Shown here: piece by piece, positions 34,172-43,475 of the stretch
How the letters are laid out: the number at the start of each line of letters is the position of its first letter
How positions within the stretch are numbered: position 1 is the first letter of the stretch
Source of the DNA: Bog-473 sp963743785
Lineage (GTDB): Bacteria; Actinomycetota; Acidimicrobiia; Acidimicrobiales; RAAP-2
DNA: 64,000 bases
Assembly (NCBI GenBank): GCA_963743785.1
Contig: CAVURD010000041.1
Location: forward strand, 30,399 to 94,398
Direction of reading: 5' to 3'
The notes under the pieces: model-generated
What the model saw: the letters and a program-made list of their open reading frames with translations, nothing else
Told to the model about the DNA's origin: nothing
Database searches by the model: none
Made by a program: the position numbers and the translations under genes

Positions 34172-35725
34172 ATGGCTGACCTCGGGTTCTGGGCCTTGGC
34201 CCAGGAAGATCCTGACTACCTGGCCCTGGTCACGCCGGAAGGCGACGAGGTGCGGTCCGGCGAGCTGCTCGGCCACGCCAACCAAGTGGTGCACGCGCTG
34301 CGGGCCCAGGGCGTCGAAACGGGCGACGTGGTGGCCACCCTGCTCCCCAACGGCGCCGAGATGATCGAGGTCTACCTGGCCGCCCTGCAGGCCGGGTGGC
34401 GTCTGGTCCCCATCAACCACCACCTGGTGGCGCCCGAGATCGCCTACATCCTCAAGGACTCGGGCGCCAAGGTGTTCGTGACCCACGAGCGCTTCGCCGA
34501 CGCCTCGGTGGCGGCAGCCGACGAAGTGGGCATCCCCGACGTGGGTCGCCTGTCGGTGGGTCACGTCGACGGCTTCGCCTCCTATACCGCCACCCGTGAC
34601 TCGCACCCGAGCACCCTGCCCGGGGAGCGGACCGTCGGTGACGTGATGAACTACACCTCGGGCACGACCGGGAACCCCAAGGGCATCTACCGCAAGCTGC
34701 TCGGGGTCACCCCCGAGGAGGCGGCGCTGGGGCTGGCCGGGCTCCTGTTCCTCTTCTCCATCCAGCCCCAGGACGACAACGTCCACATCATCGGCTCACC
34801 GCTCTACCACACGGCCGTGCTGCGCTTCGGGAGCGCGTCGTTGCACATGGGTCACACGGTCGTCCTGATGGACAAGTGGATCCCCGAAGAGATGCTTCGC
34901 CTCATCGAGCAGCACCGGGTGACCACCTCGCACATGGTGCCGACCCAGTTCCACCGCCTGCTGGCACTGCCCGAAGACGTGCGCGGCAAGTACGACATGT
35001 CCTCACTGCGCCACATGATCCACGCCGCCGCTCCGTGCCCGATCGACGTCAAGCACAAGATGATCGACTGGTGGGGCGACGCCGTGGACGAGTACTACGC
35101 CGCCAGCGAAGGTGGCGGCACGCTGGTGACCGCCCAGGAGTGGTTGACCAAGCCAGGCACGGTGGGCAAAGCGTGGCCGATCTCAGAGATCGCCATCTTC
35201 GACGACGACGAGAACCGTGTCGACGAGCCGAATGTGATCGGCACCGTATACATGTCCATGGGCGCCGGCGGGTTCGAGTACCACGGCGACAAGGACAAGA
35301 CCAAGAAGAACCGCATCGGGTCCTTCTTCACCGTCGGCGACGTGGGGCTGATCGACGAGGACGGCTACCTCTTCCTGCGCGACCGCAAGATCGACATGAT
35401 CATCTCGGGCGGAGCCAACATCTATCCGGCCGAGATCGAGGGCGTGCTGCTCTCGCACCCCAAAGTGGGTGATGCCGCCGTCTTCGGCATCCCCCACGAC
35501 GACTGGGGCGAAGAGGTGAAGGCGGTGATCGAACCGGCCGAGGGCGTGGCCGGCGACGACGCCCTGGCCGAGGAGATCCTGACCTTCTGCGCCGGCAAGC
35601 TGGCCAAGTTCAAGACGCCCAAGTCCATCGACTTCACCAACGAGATGCCGCGTGACCCCAACGGCAAGCTCTACAAGCGCAAGCTCCGTGATCCCTACTG
35701 GGAGGGCGTCCAGCGCGCCGTGTGA
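34172..35725 (+). CDS. Acyl-CoA synthetase (AMP-binding, FadD-like)
   Basis: This 517-residue enzyme activates a carboxylic acid to acyl-CoA using ATP. Motifs in order: P-loop YTSGTTGNPKG, the adenine/Thr block YYAASEGGGTL, the hinge FLRDRKIDMIISGGANIYP and the C-terminal lysine block MPRDPNGKLYKRKLRDP. AAGGAG precedes ATG 34172. The protein resembles mycobacterial FadD enzymes for steroid or long-chain substrates. It is divergent from the SDR gene with a KstR-type palindrome between. Confidence 0.92.
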   Translation: MADLGFWALAQEDPDYLALVTPEGDEVRSGELLGHANQVVHALRAQGVETGDVVATLLPNGAEMIEVYLAALQAGWRLVPINHHLVAPEIAYILKDSGAKVFVTHERFADASVAAADEVGIPDVGRLSVGHVDGFASYTATRDSHPSTLPGERTVGDVMNYTSGTTGNPKGIYRKLLGVTPEEAALGLAGLLFLFSIQPQDDNVHIIGSPLYHTAVLRFGSASLHMGHTVVLMDKWIPEEMLRLIEQHRVTTSHMVPTQFHRLLALPEDVRGKYDMSSLRHMIHAAAPCPIDVKHKMIDWWGDAVDEYYAASEGGGTLVTAQEWLTKPGTVGKAWPISEIAIFDDDENRVDEPNVIGTVYMSMGAGGFEYHGDKDKTKKNRIGSFFTVGDVGLIDEDGYLFLRDRKIDMIISGGANIYPAEIEGVLLSHPKVGDAAVFGIPHDDWGEEVKAVIEPAEGVAGDDALAEEILTFCAGKLAKFKTPKSIDFTNEMPRDPNGKLYKRKLRDPYWEGVQRAV

Positions 35726-35825
35726 GAGTCGGGACTGTTGACTTTCCCAGGGTCGCCCACCACACTCGTCACCGTGCTCTTGCCCCTGCCCCTGCCGCCT
35801 GCCCCGACACACCCGCCCTGTCCTC

Positions 35826-36923
35826 GTGGCGGCGAGCCCGCCCCGTGACCACCGGCCGGAGCTAGTGGCGGCGCCGTCGCTGGCCGCACTCGGAGCCGAC
35901 GCCGATCTGTGCCGCGACATCGACGAGAGGCTGGTCGATCTCCCGCCGGGGGCGACGGCCGGCCGGGTGTCACGGGTCGACCGCGGCCGATTCCAGCTGC
36001 TGACGGCGGATGGCCCCTTCGCCGTGGCCACGAAGGGGGTGGCGCCGGTGTGCGTCGGGGACTGGTGCCTTGTCCGGCCTCTGCCCTCGTCTGACCGCCA
36101 AGGGGTCGCGGCGGAGCTGCTGGAGGTGCTGCCACGTCGGGCGTCGCTCATTCGCCAGGCCTCCGGCTCCCGCGCCGAACCCCAGGCGCTGGCGGCCAAC
36201 ATCGACATCGTGCTGGTCCTGGTGCCCCTGGACCGTGACCTCTCGCCTCGTCAGATCGAGCGGTTCTTGGCCCTGGCCTGGGACAGTGGTGCGCAGCCGG
36301 TGCTGGTCCTGACCAAGCGGGACCTGGTCGACCGCGAGACGGCCGCGGCTGCCCTTGCCGCCAGCGAGGCCATCGGCAGCGACCTCACGGTCGTGACGGC
36401 GTCGGTGGTGTCGGGCGTCGGCGTCGACCGCATCGCCGCGATGGTCACGCGGGGCACCACCGTGGCGCTGTTGGGAACTTCGGGCGCCGGCAAGTCCTCG
36501 TTGGTGAACGCCCTCATGGGGTCGGATGCAGTGAAGACGGGCGAGGTACGCGAGGCCGATGCCAAAGGACGCCACACCACCACCTGGCGCGAGCTCGTCG
36601 TCGTGCCCACCGGCGGCACCCTGATCGACACTCCGGGCCTGCGGGAGTTGGGCATGTGGGTGGCTGAGGAAGGCATCGACGCAGTGTTCACCGACATCAC
36701 CGACCTCGAGGGCGGGTGCCGGTTCAACGACTGCGCCCACGGCAACGAACCGGGATGTGCCGTCCTGGCCGCCATCGCCGCCGGCACACTGCCGGCCGAG
36801 CGACTGGCCAGTTACCACAGATTGCTCGAGGAGAGCGCCGATGCCGCGGCAAAGAATGACCGGCGGTTGACGAACGAGGAACGGAAAAATTCGAGACAAC
36901 GATCGGGCGGAGGTCGCCGCTGA
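35826..36923 (+). CDS. rsgA: Ribosome small-subunit GTPase RsgA
   Basis: RsgA is a circularly permuted GTPase that helps mature the 30S subunit. The order G4 (LTKRDLVD), G1 (GTSGAGKSS), G3 (DTPGL) is visible, with an N-terminal OB-fold (VSRVDRGRFQLLTADGPFAV) and a zinc finger GGCRFNDCAHGNEPGC. The C-terminus is basic (ERKNSRQRSGGGRR). Length (365 aa) is normal. The start is GTG 35826 or a nearby later GTG. It is a housekeeping gene inside the acyl-CoA catabolic region. Confidence 0.95.
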   Translation: MAASPPRDHRPELVAAPSLAALGADADLCRDIDERLVDLPPGATAGRVSRVDRGRFQLLTADGPFAVATKGVAPVCVGDWCLVRPLPSSDRQGVAAELLEVLPRRASLIRQASGSRAEPQALAANIDIVLVLVPLDRDLSPRQIERFLALAWDSGAQPVLVLTKRDLVDRETAAAALAASEAIGSDLTVVTASVVSGVGVDRIAAMVTRGTTVALLGTSGAGKSSLVNALMGSDAVKTGEVREADAKGRHTTTWRELVVVPTGGTLIDTPGLRELGMWVAEEGIDAVFTDITDLEGGCRFNDCAHGNEPGCAVLAAIAAGTLPAERLASYHRLLEESADAAAKNDRRLTNEERKNSRQRSGGGRR

Positions 36924-36928
36924 GCCGA

Positions 36929-37312
36929 TCAGGCGAATCTGGTCAACGACAGCGTGTTGCCATCGGGGTCGGCAAACCAGGCCACCAGGTCCCCACCCGG
37001 TGTTTCCCAGATCCCTTTGGCGTTCTGCCCCAGACTGTCAAAGTGACGAAAGGTGACGCCCCGCGCCACCAGCGCGTCAATCGTGACGTCGATGTCCGGT
37101 ACCTGCCAGCCGGCAATGGTGAACGGTTGCGGCGTGAGGTCGGATACCTCGGTCAGGCGGAGCATCGTCCCGTTGGCGTCCACCACCACGGCGAACGGAT
37201 TCTCGTCGGTGACCCGAAGGCCCAGAGTCGATTCGTAGAACCGGCGCGCCGCCTGAAGGTCGCTCACCGGGACGAAGGCGATCAGCTCGGCATCTTCCAG
37301 CATGAGGGGCAT
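36929..37312 (-). CDS. VOC-family protein (glyoxalase/bleomycin resistance-like)
   Basis: This 127-residue protein has two beta-alpha-beta-beta-beta units: LIAFVPVSDLQAARRFYES and VPDIDVTIDALVARGVTF, and ends AWFADPDGNTLSLTRF, the standard VOC end block with the metal Glu region. Reaction unknown. It is convergent with rsgA, with 5 bases between stops. Confidence 0.82.
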   Translation of the reverse strand: MPLMLEDAELIAFVPVSDLQAARRFYESTLGLRVTDENPFAVVVDANGTMLRLTEVSDLTPQPFTIAGWQVPDIDVTIDALVARGVTFRHFDSLGQNAKGIWETPGGDLVAWFADPDGNTLSLTRFA

Positions 37313-37344
37313 GGTAGTGCCGACCCGTCCACGAACCTCCGTGC

Positions 37345-38088
37345 TCAGTCGGCCGCGTGCTCCGCGATGAGCCGGACGAACTCGGGGTCGAGGACCGCCG
37401 ACGACGACTCGCGGGCATTGATGGTGGCGATATCGAGCATGCGTCCGGGCTTGACCTCGATGAAGATGCCCTCGGCTTCCGCCGTGAGTTCACGGTCGTG
37501 ATAGAGCCCACCCCAGGTGAAGATCTTGCGGCCCTCGGTCCCGGTGTGGCGGGCGACGATATCGAGCGGGGCGAGGAGCGGTGTGGGCCTGCGATACCGG
37601 ACCGTCAGCGTCCCGGTCATGCCCGCCTGGCCGGCGATGATGTTGGCCGAGCCCAAGAGCTCGTCGAACAGTTCGGCGATGACGCCACCATGGACGCAGG
37701 TGGGCGGCCCTTCATAGGGGTAGTCGAACGTGACCCGTCCCCTGATCTCGCGTTGCCCGTTCTCTCCCACCTCGGCCCACACCTCCACCGGAGGGGCGAT
37801 CGGATTGGCCCACCCGATCATGGGGCTGGTCGGGAAGAAGTCCGCCGGATGGCGCGAGGGATCGGGCTGTCGCCGGGGACGCTTGGACGTCGCCACCTCC
37901 GAGGAGAGCGTGTCGGCGATCGTTCCCAAGCGTTCGGCGGCGGCCGCGAGCGCACCGTCGCTCAACGGCTGACCGACCATCATGGCGCTGATGCGGCGGA
38001 TGGCGGCGGCGGCCCGGTTGATCGGGATGTCGCCCGTTGACGATGGTTCCGGGCTCTCGGCGCGAGGAACCCGGTCGAGGTCGCTCAC
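37345..38088 (-). CDS. PaaI/THEM4-type acyl-CoA thioesterase
   Basis: This 247-residue hot-dog protein has PTSPMIGWANPIAPP, YPYEGPPTCVHGGVIAELFDE and LTVRYRRPTPLLAPLDI, the usual thioesterase core (HGG loop with acidic ELFDE). The N-terminal 90 residues are helical and variable. It likely cleaves an acyl-CoA. The GTG start overlaps the stop of the enoyl-CoA hydratase by 4 bases, so they are coupled. Confidence 0.86.
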   Translation of the reverse strand: MSDLDRVPRAESPEPSSTGDIPINRAAAAIRRISAMMVGQPLSDGALAAAAERLGTIADTLSSEVATSKRPRRQPDPSRHPADFFPTSPMIGWANPIAPPVEVWAEVGENGQREIRGRVTFDYPYEGPPTCVHGGVIAELFDELLGSANIIAGQAGMTGTLTVRYRRPTPLLAPLDIVARHTGTEGRKIFTWGGLYHDRELTAEAEGIFIEVKPGRMLDIATINARESSSAVLDPEFVRLIAEHAAD

Positions 38089-38880
38089 TGGCGAGTGAAC
38101 TTGGCCGGACGCTTCTCGGCGAAGGCCTTCTGGCCCTCGGTGGCGTCCTGGGAGGCGAAAATCGGCCAGCCCAACTCGAGCTCTCGGGCCAGGCCGTCGA
38201 CTTCGGACATACCCTCGGTCTCTCGCACCGACCGCTTGATGGCTTCAACGGCCAACGGCCCGTTCCGCCCGATCACCGCGGCGATGTCCAGCGCCTTGTC
38301 GAGCGCGGTGCCGTCGGGGACCACGTGGCCGATCAGGCCGATCCGCAGCGCTTCGTCGGCTGGAACCTCCCGGGCGGTGAGGAGAAGGTCCATGGCCACG
38401 GTGTAGGGGATCTGCCGGCGCAGACGAACGGTCGACCCACCCAGGGGGAAGAGCCCGCGCTTGGCCTCGAAGACGCCGAAGATGGCGCCGGCGCCGGCCA
38501 CCCGGATGTCGGTGGCCTGGAGGATCTCGGTGCCGCCGGCCACCGCCCAGCCCTCGACTGCGGCGATGAGCGGCTTCTTGACGGCTGTAGTGGCGCAGGA
38601 GGGCCTGCCAGTGCAGGTCGGGATCGGCGGCCTGGCGGGCCTTGTACTTCTCGGGCTGGTCGCCCCCCATGGCCTTGAGGTCCATGCCGGCGCAGAAGGT
38701 ACCGCCGGCGCCGGTGAGGATGGCGCAACGGATGTCGTCGTTGCCGTCGATCTCCTCCCAGGCGTCGGCCATCCCCACCAGCATGGGCAGGCTGAGCGCG
38801 TTCTTGGCCTCCGGTCGGTTCATGGTCACGATGGCCGTCGCGCCGTCGCGTTCGTACGTCAGATGCTCAGTCGATTCCAC
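38085..38880 (-). CDS. Enoyl-CoA hydratase family protein, frameshifted
   Basis: The N-terminal frame has IVTMNRPEAKNALSLPMLVG and GGTFCAGMDLKAMGGD (first oxyanion loop). The C-terminal frame has KKPLIAAVEGWAVAGGTEIL (second loop), GLFPLGGSTVRLRRQIP and AFAEKRPAKFTRQ. They join with one base removed near 38586 to give about 264 residues. The enzyme hydrates an unsaturated acyl-CoA in beta-oxidation. The 3' end is coupled to the thioesterase gene; the thiolase gene lies 33 bases upstream on the same strand. Confidence 0.88.
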
Positions 38881-38913
38881 GGTTCCTTCCCGGTACGCGT
38901 TGTGAGGCGACGA

Positions 38914-40086
38914 TCAGAGTCGCTCAATGATGGTGCCGGTGGCCAAGGCTCCACCACAGCACATGGACACCAGGCCGTAGGTGGCGTCACGGCGCTCCAG
39001 CTCATGGAGGATCGTCGTGATGAGGCGGCTGCCGGTCGCCCCCACCGGGTGGCCGAGGGCGATGGCCCCGCCGTTGACGTTGACCTTGTCCATGTCGGCG
39101 TCGTGCACCTTGGCCCAACTCATGACCACCGAGGCAAACGCTTCGTTCACCTCGAAGAGGTCGATGTCGTTCATGGACATGCCGGCCTTGTCCAGGACCT
39201 TGGTCGTGGCGGCGATGGGACCATCGAGGTGGAGATAGGGATCGGACCCGACCAGCACCTGGGCCACCACGCGGGCGCGCGGTGTGATGCCCTCAGCCTT
39301 GGCCCGTTCCTCGGACATCCACAGCACGGCGGCCGCACCATCGGAGATCTGCGAGGAGTTGCCGGCGTGGTGCATACCGTCGGGTAGGACGGGCTTGAGC
39401 CTGGCCAGGCCTTCGGCCGTGGTCTCGCGGGGACCCTGGTCCCGGCTGATCACCCGGCGCTCGCCGGTGTGCTCACCACGTGGCCCCTCCTCGCCCACGG
39501 TGGGCGCTTCGACCGACACGATCTCGCGGGCGAATCGGTCCTCGGCCACGGCGACGGCGGCCTTCTTCTGGGACTCGAGCCCCAGCCAGTCGACGTCCTC
39601 GCGGGTGATGCCGTATTTGGAGGCGATCCGTTCGGCCGCCGTGAACTGGTCGGGCATGTCGTAGGGCAGATCTTCGGGGATGGCTCGACCCACCCCGGCC
39701 GCGGCGTTGGCCCCCAACGGGACGCGGCTCATGACCTCGACTCCGCAGGCGACGCCGGTGTCGATGGCACCCGCGGCGATCAGGTTGTTGACGAAGTGAT
39801 TGGCCTGCTGTGAGGAACCGCACTGACAGTCGATGGTGGTGGCCGCCACCTCATAGGGCAGCCCGGCCAGCAGCCAGGCGGTGCGGGTCACGTTGAAGCC
39901 CTGCTCGCCCGCCTGGGTCACGCACCCGCCCACGGCCTGCTCCACCACGCCCGGGTCGATGCCCGAGCGCTTGATCACCTCGACCTGGACGGCACCGAGC
40001 ACATCGGCCGAACGCAGGCCGGAGAGCCAGCCGTTGCGCTTGCCGATCGGCGTGCGGACAGCTTCGACGATTACCGGCTGCGCCAT
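38914..40086 (-). CDS. Thiolase (acetyl-CoA acetyltransferase family, FadA-like)
   Basis: This 390-residue thiolase cleaves a 3-ketoacyl-CoA. It starts MAQPVIVEAVRTPIGKRNGW. The nucleophile Cys lies in TIDCQCGSSQQA, and the C-terminal motifs are VNEAFASVV, GGAIALGHPVGATGSR and SMCCGGALATG with the second active-site Cys. It is close in pattern to FadA5/FadA6 thiolases of actinobacterial steroid side-chain and ring catabolism. ATG 40086 is preceded by a GGAAGG. A KstR-type palindrome lies 63 bases upstream. Confidence 0.92.
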   Translation of the reverse strand: MAQPVIVEAVRTPIGKRNGWLSGLRSADVLGAVQVEVIKRSGIDPGVVEQAVGGCVTQAGEQGFNVTRTAWLLAGLPYEVAATTIDCQCGSSQQANHFVNNLIAAGAIDTGVACGVEVMSRVPLGANAAAGVGRAIPEDLPYDMPDQFTAAERIASKYGITREDVDWLGLESQKKAAVAVAEDRFAREIVSVEAPTVGEEGPRGEHTGERRVISRDQGPRETTAEGLARLKPVLPDGMHHAGNSSQISDGAAAVLWMSEERAKAEGITPRARVVAQVLVGSDPYLHLDGPIAATTKVLDKAGMSMNDIDLFEVNEAFASVVMSWAKVHDADMDKVNVNGGAIALGHPVGATGSRLITTILHELERRDATYGLVSMCCGGALATGTIIERL

Positions 40087-40148
40087 GAGACACGTCCCTT
40101 CCTGCTGCAATTCCCGGCCCCGAGGCCGGTGCCCCCACTGGGCGAATA

Positions 40149-40162
40149 TAGAACCTGTTCTA
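40149..40162. promoter_or_regulatory. KstR-type palindrome before the thiolase gene
   Basis: TAGAACCTGTTCTA fits TnnAACnnGTTnnA exactly and shares 12 of 14 bases with the site at 34094. Its position, 63 bases before the thiolase start, suits an operator. It also lies 47 bases past the stop of the acyl-CoA dehydrogenase, so it would control the thiolase operon. Confidence 0.6.
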
Positions 40163-40208
40163 ATAATATCATCCGCGGTGGCGCTGATCTAGTGGTCGAA
40201 GATCCCGA

Positions 40209-41363
40209 TCAGGCGTGCTTGAGTATCTCGCGGGCGATGACCACCTTCTGCACCTGGTTGGTCCCCTCGTAAATCTGGGTGACCTTGGCGTCGCGCAAGA
40301 AGCGCTCGACCGGGAAGTCCCTGGTGTAGCCGTAGCCGCCGAGGAGCTGCACCGCATCGACGGTGACCGACATGGCGGTGTCGGAAGCGAAGGCTTTGGC
40401 CATGGCACCGAAGAGCGTCAGCTCATCGGACGGATCGTCGTCGACCATGGCGCAGGCCCGGTAGACGAGGGCCCGCGCCGCCTCGGTGCGCGTGGCCATA
40501 TCGGCCAGCATGAAGCGCAGGCCCTGGAGGTCGGCGATCGGCCCGCCGAAGGCGTGGCGCTGCTTCATGTACGTCGCCGAGTAGTCGATGGCGCCTTGAG
40601 CGATACCAACCGCCTGGGCCCCGATGGTCGGCCGGCTCCGGTCCAGGGTGTGCATGGCGATGGTGAAACCCTGACCCTCCGCGCCGATGCGGTGTGACAC
40701 CGGTACCCGAACCTCATTGAGCATGACCTCACCGGTCGGGCTACCCCGTAACCCCATCTTGTCCTCGTGCTTGGCCACGGTGATGCCCCAGTCCCGTTCC
40801 ACCAGGAAGCAGGTGATCCCCCGCCCACCGGCGACCGGGTCGGTCTTGGCGAACACGACATACACGTCGGAGATCCCGGCATTGGTGATCCAGTATTTCG
40901 ACCCCGTCAAGATGTAGTCGTCCCCGTCCCGGACGGCCCGACTCTTCATGGCGGCGACATCGCTGCCGGCATCGGCTTCGGAGAGGCAATAGCTGGCCTG
41001 CATCTCGCCGGCGGCCACTCTCGGCAGGTAGTGCTGCTTGAGTTCGTCGCTCCCCCAGTTCATGACCGGGAGCATGCCGAGCTTGGAGATCAACATGGTC
41101 AGCGAGGTGGCGGCACAGACCCGGGCCAGTTCCTCCGCCATGATGGCCTGGGTCACCATGTCGGCCCCGGCCCCGCCGTAAGCCTCGGGAATGCCCAGGG
41201 CCGGAAGCTCCAGCTCAACGCAGGCCTTGAAGGACTTCCAGGGGAATTCGCCGGTGCGGTCGACCTCGGCGGCCTGGGGGGCGATCCGCTCCTCGGCGTA
41301 CTGGCGGAGGGTGTCGCGGAACTGGCGCTGGACGTCGGTCAGGGCAAAGCTGGAAGGGTCCAC
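40209..41363 (-). CDS. Acyl-CoA dehydrogenase
   Basis: This 384-residue enzyme is of the short-chain/isovaleryl type with catalytic Glu in QIYEGTNQVQK. Motifs: FALTDVQRQFRDTLRQYAEE, IPEAYGGAGADMVTQAI, YCLSEADAGSDVAAMKSRA, TGSKYWITNAGISDVYVV and LLGGYGYTRDFPVERFLRD. GTG 41363 fits the family start (VDPSSFALTDVQ). It lies upstream of the thiolase on the same strand but a KstR-type box separates them. It is divergent from the small thioesterase. Confidence 0.93.
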   Translation of the reverse strand: MDPSSFALTDVQRQFRDTLRQYAEERIAPQAAEVDRTGEFPWKSFKACVELELPALGIPEAYGGAGADMVTQAIMAEELARVCAATSLTMLISKLGMLPVMNWGSDELKQHYLPRVAAGEMQASYCLSEADAGSDVAAMKSRAVRDGDDYILTGSKYWITNAGISDVYVVFAKTDPVAGGRGITCFLVERDWGITVAKHEDKMGLRGSPTGEVMLNEVRVPVSHRIGAEGQGFTIAMHTLDRSRPTIGAQAVGIAQGAIDYSATYMKQRHAFGGPIADLQGLRFMLADMATRTEAARALVYRACAMVDDDPSDELTLFGAMAKAFASDTAMSVTVDAVQLLGGYGYTRDFPVERFLRDAKVTQIYEGTNQVQKVVIAREILKHA

Positions 41364-41495
41364 CGGACCATTCTCGCAGAGCCGCGTCGGGAGGCTCCGA
41401 TCGGGCGGGCGCGATGGGGACCGGCTGCGCTCGTCGCCTCCCTCAGGAAGGCGGACTCGCAGCACGATGGCGCCGACGGTTCTAGCGTCGAGCGC

Positions 41496-41936
41496 ATGAG
41501 TCCCTCGCCAGAACTCGAAGATCCCGTGGTCAGAGCGCGCCGGGCGACCGAATTCTTTGAGCCCCTCGTGCCGGGCATGCTCGGCTGCATCTTTGATCAC
41601 TCCGCCAAAGATCTGGTCGTTGGGCACATAGAGGTCACGGAGAGACTCATTGCCGGGACCGGATTTCTCTTCGCCCCTGCCGTGGTCGCTCTCGCCGATG
41701 CGTGCGCCGCCATCGGGTGCGGCAACAACATCCCCGAGGGTGCCTCCTTCACGACGATTGAGCTGAAGTCCAATTTCCTCTCCTCGGCGCGTGTCGGTGA
41801 CTCAGTCTCGTGTCGCTGTGAGCCAGTGCACCTCGGCCGACAGACCCACGTGTGGGATGCCACAGTGAGAAATGACTCGACGGAAAAGCTGATGGCTCTC
41901 TTCCGATGTACCCAGATGGTCCTCTCGCCGAGATAG
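41496..41936 (+). CDS. PaaI-family hot-dog thioesterase
   Basis: This 146-residue protein has the short PaaI pattern: FEPLVPGMLGCIFDHSAKDL, GTGFLFAPAVVALADACAA and EGASFTTIELKSNFLSSARV. It probably acts on an acyl-CoA or aryl-CoA. It is divergent from the acyl-CoA dehydrogenase; the two starts are 132 bases apart. Confidence 0.83.
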   Translation: MSPSPELEDPVVRARRATEFFEPLVPGMLGCIFDHSAKDLVVGHIEVTERLIAGTGFLFAPAVVALADACAAIGCGNNIPEGASFTTIELKSNFLSSARVGDSVSCRCEPVHLGRQTHVWDATVRNDSTEKLMALFRCTQMVLSPR

Positions 41937-42240
41937 GCGCCGAGCACCCGAGCCTCCGGCTCCGGCGCACGATCTGGCGATCCGGCCCCGGTCGAGGCGG
42001 TGCGTCCCGAACCGGCGACGCACGCTCATCTCGTCCAACGGTGACGGGCGGAAATTGCCACATGCCTCTGGCCTGTCCGTTCGAGAATGTGAGAGCGTGG
42101 TCCCGGTGCCGCGTCCGTCGATGTTCGCTGGAATGGCCCGGAAACCCGATGGCGCGTTGTCCCTGAGCCGCTCGCAGGGCTCGTCAACTGGGTCGCACTC
42201 GAACATCAGCTTCGGGCCCGGGGAAAGGAGACGCGCCGCA
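41937..42240. other. Intergenic stretch without a supported gene
   Basis: About 300 bases between the thioesterase and the glycolipid-binding-like gene. Reading frames here are short or low-quality in all frames. AAAGGAG near 42222-42230 is the likely ribosome site of the next gene. No hairpin or repeat stands out. Confidence 0.6.
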
Positions 42241-42822
42241 ATGTCATTCAGGAAGCTTCCTGGGACGGCCGCGTGGCGGCATGGAGATGGGCGAGAGGGA
42301 TTCGAGGTGGTGTCGATCACCCTCTCGGACGCAAGCTACCGACTCGATGGGCACACTGCTGCGGTCGAACGCGGTCAGGCCTGGGTCGTTCGCTATGTGA
42401 TCTCACTCGATCAAGACTGGATCACCACGGGGGCGCGCGTCTGGGGCTGGTCGAGCACGGGCGAGCGGGAGCTGTGGGTCGAATCCGATGGGCCGGGGAG
42501 ATGGCACGTCAACGGCTCCCCTGCGCCCGAGTACGACGGATGCATCGACGTCGACCTCGAGTCATCGTCGGTCACCAACACCATTCCCGTGCACCGCCTG
42601 GACCTCGGGGTGGGACAGTCTGCCGAGGTCCCGGCCGTATACGTCCGGGCCCTGGACCTTGGCCTTGAGCGGCTCGACCAGCACTACCTCCGAGTGCACG
42701 ACGATGGTGCGCACCAGCGCTACGACTACAGCGCGCCAGACTTCGGCTTCAGGTCCCAGCTCGAATACGATGAATTCGGGCTGGTGCTCGAATATCCGGG
42801 CATCGCGTCGCGCGTCCTGTGA
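42241..42822 (+). CDS. Putative glycolipid-binding domain protein (DUF1089-like)
   Basis: The 193-residue protein starts MSFRKLPGTAAWRHGDGREG and has FEVVSITLSDASYRLDGHTA, WITTGARVWGWSSTGERELW, GRWHVNGSPAPEYDGCIDVD and VHRLDLGVGQSAEVPAVYV. This beta-barrel pattern matches the family named putative glycolipid-binding. The function is not established. ATG 42241 follows AAAGGAG with a somewhat long spacing. No signal peptide is visible. Confidence 0.85.
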   Translation: MSFRKLPGTAAWRHGDGREGFEVVSITLSDASYRLDGHTAAVERGQAWVVRYVISLDQDWITTGARVWGWSSTGERELWVESDGPGRWHVNGSPAPEYDGCIDVDLESSSVTNTIPVHRLDLGVGQSAEVPAVYVRALDLGLERLDQHYLRVHDDGAHQRYDYSAPDFGFRSQLEYDEFGLVLEYPGIASRVL

Positions 42823-42885
42823 CTCGACGCATCAACGAAAAGATGGACACCCGACTCAGCTGAGAGCAGATGTTCGACCGGGTCC

Positions 42886-43332
42886 CTATTGGGCGGGTGC
42901 GTCCAGGGCTGCCTTTATCTCGTTGATCGCGGCCTGCTCGGCATCGCTCACGTCCTGACCGTGCTCACGGTGAGCAGCGGCAACCTTCTGGGTCAGCGTG
43001 ACGATGAACCGACGGTACTCATCCACCTCCGCCGGCGTGGCCTTGCCTTCAAGCAGAGCGACCGAATCGCGTAGGTGCTGCATTCCGGCCTGCTTGAGCT
43101 CCTCGGGTGAGTGGTAGTGGGTGTGATCCCGCTCGGGTTTCGCGGCAACGATCTCATCGAGAAGCTCACTCTCGCCGTGCTGCTGGCGCGCCTCCACGTA
43201 GGCCTTGGCCATGGCGATGGTTTCGCGGAAGGTGCCGCCGCGTTGGGCCGTGACCACGATCATGCCGGCACTCGGTGGCGCTTCGAGGATGAGCTGCCAC
43301 TCCTCGGTCGAGAAATCAGCTTTCGTGGTCAT
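42886..43332 (-). CDS. Conserved hypothetical protein (148 aa)
   Basis: An acidic, helical protein: MTTKADFSTEEWQLILEAPP, SAGMIVVTAQRGGTFRETIA, MAKAYVEARQQHGESELLDE and DVSDAEQAAINEIKAALD. The composition suggests a cytosolic helical bundle, perhaps distantly TerB-like, but I do not assign a function. It is convergent with the glycolipid-binding-like gene. Confidence 0.72.
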   Translation of the reverse strand: MTTKADFSTEEWQLILEAPPSAGMIVVTAQRGGTFRETIAMAKAYVEARQQHGESELLDEIVAAKPERDHTHYHSPEELKQAGMQHLRDSVALLEGKATPAEVDEYRRFIVTLTQKVAAAHREHGQDVSDAEQAAINEIKAALDAPAQ

Positions 43333-43475
43333 CGCTCGTCTCCAATCTGTGCAGCGGGTTCATCCCGCTCGTGCCCACACCGTAGTGACTGGTGTCGCAC
43401 CACCGTGACGTGAGGCGGCCGCCGGCCAGTCGTCGCCGACCGGCGAAGTACCCCACCCCTCGGAGACCGGCGCCG

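Noticed and set aside
38245..38880. Two separate short crotonase genes at 38085 and 38245
   Set aside because: The two frames are halves of one enoyl-CoA hydratase joined by a single-base shift.
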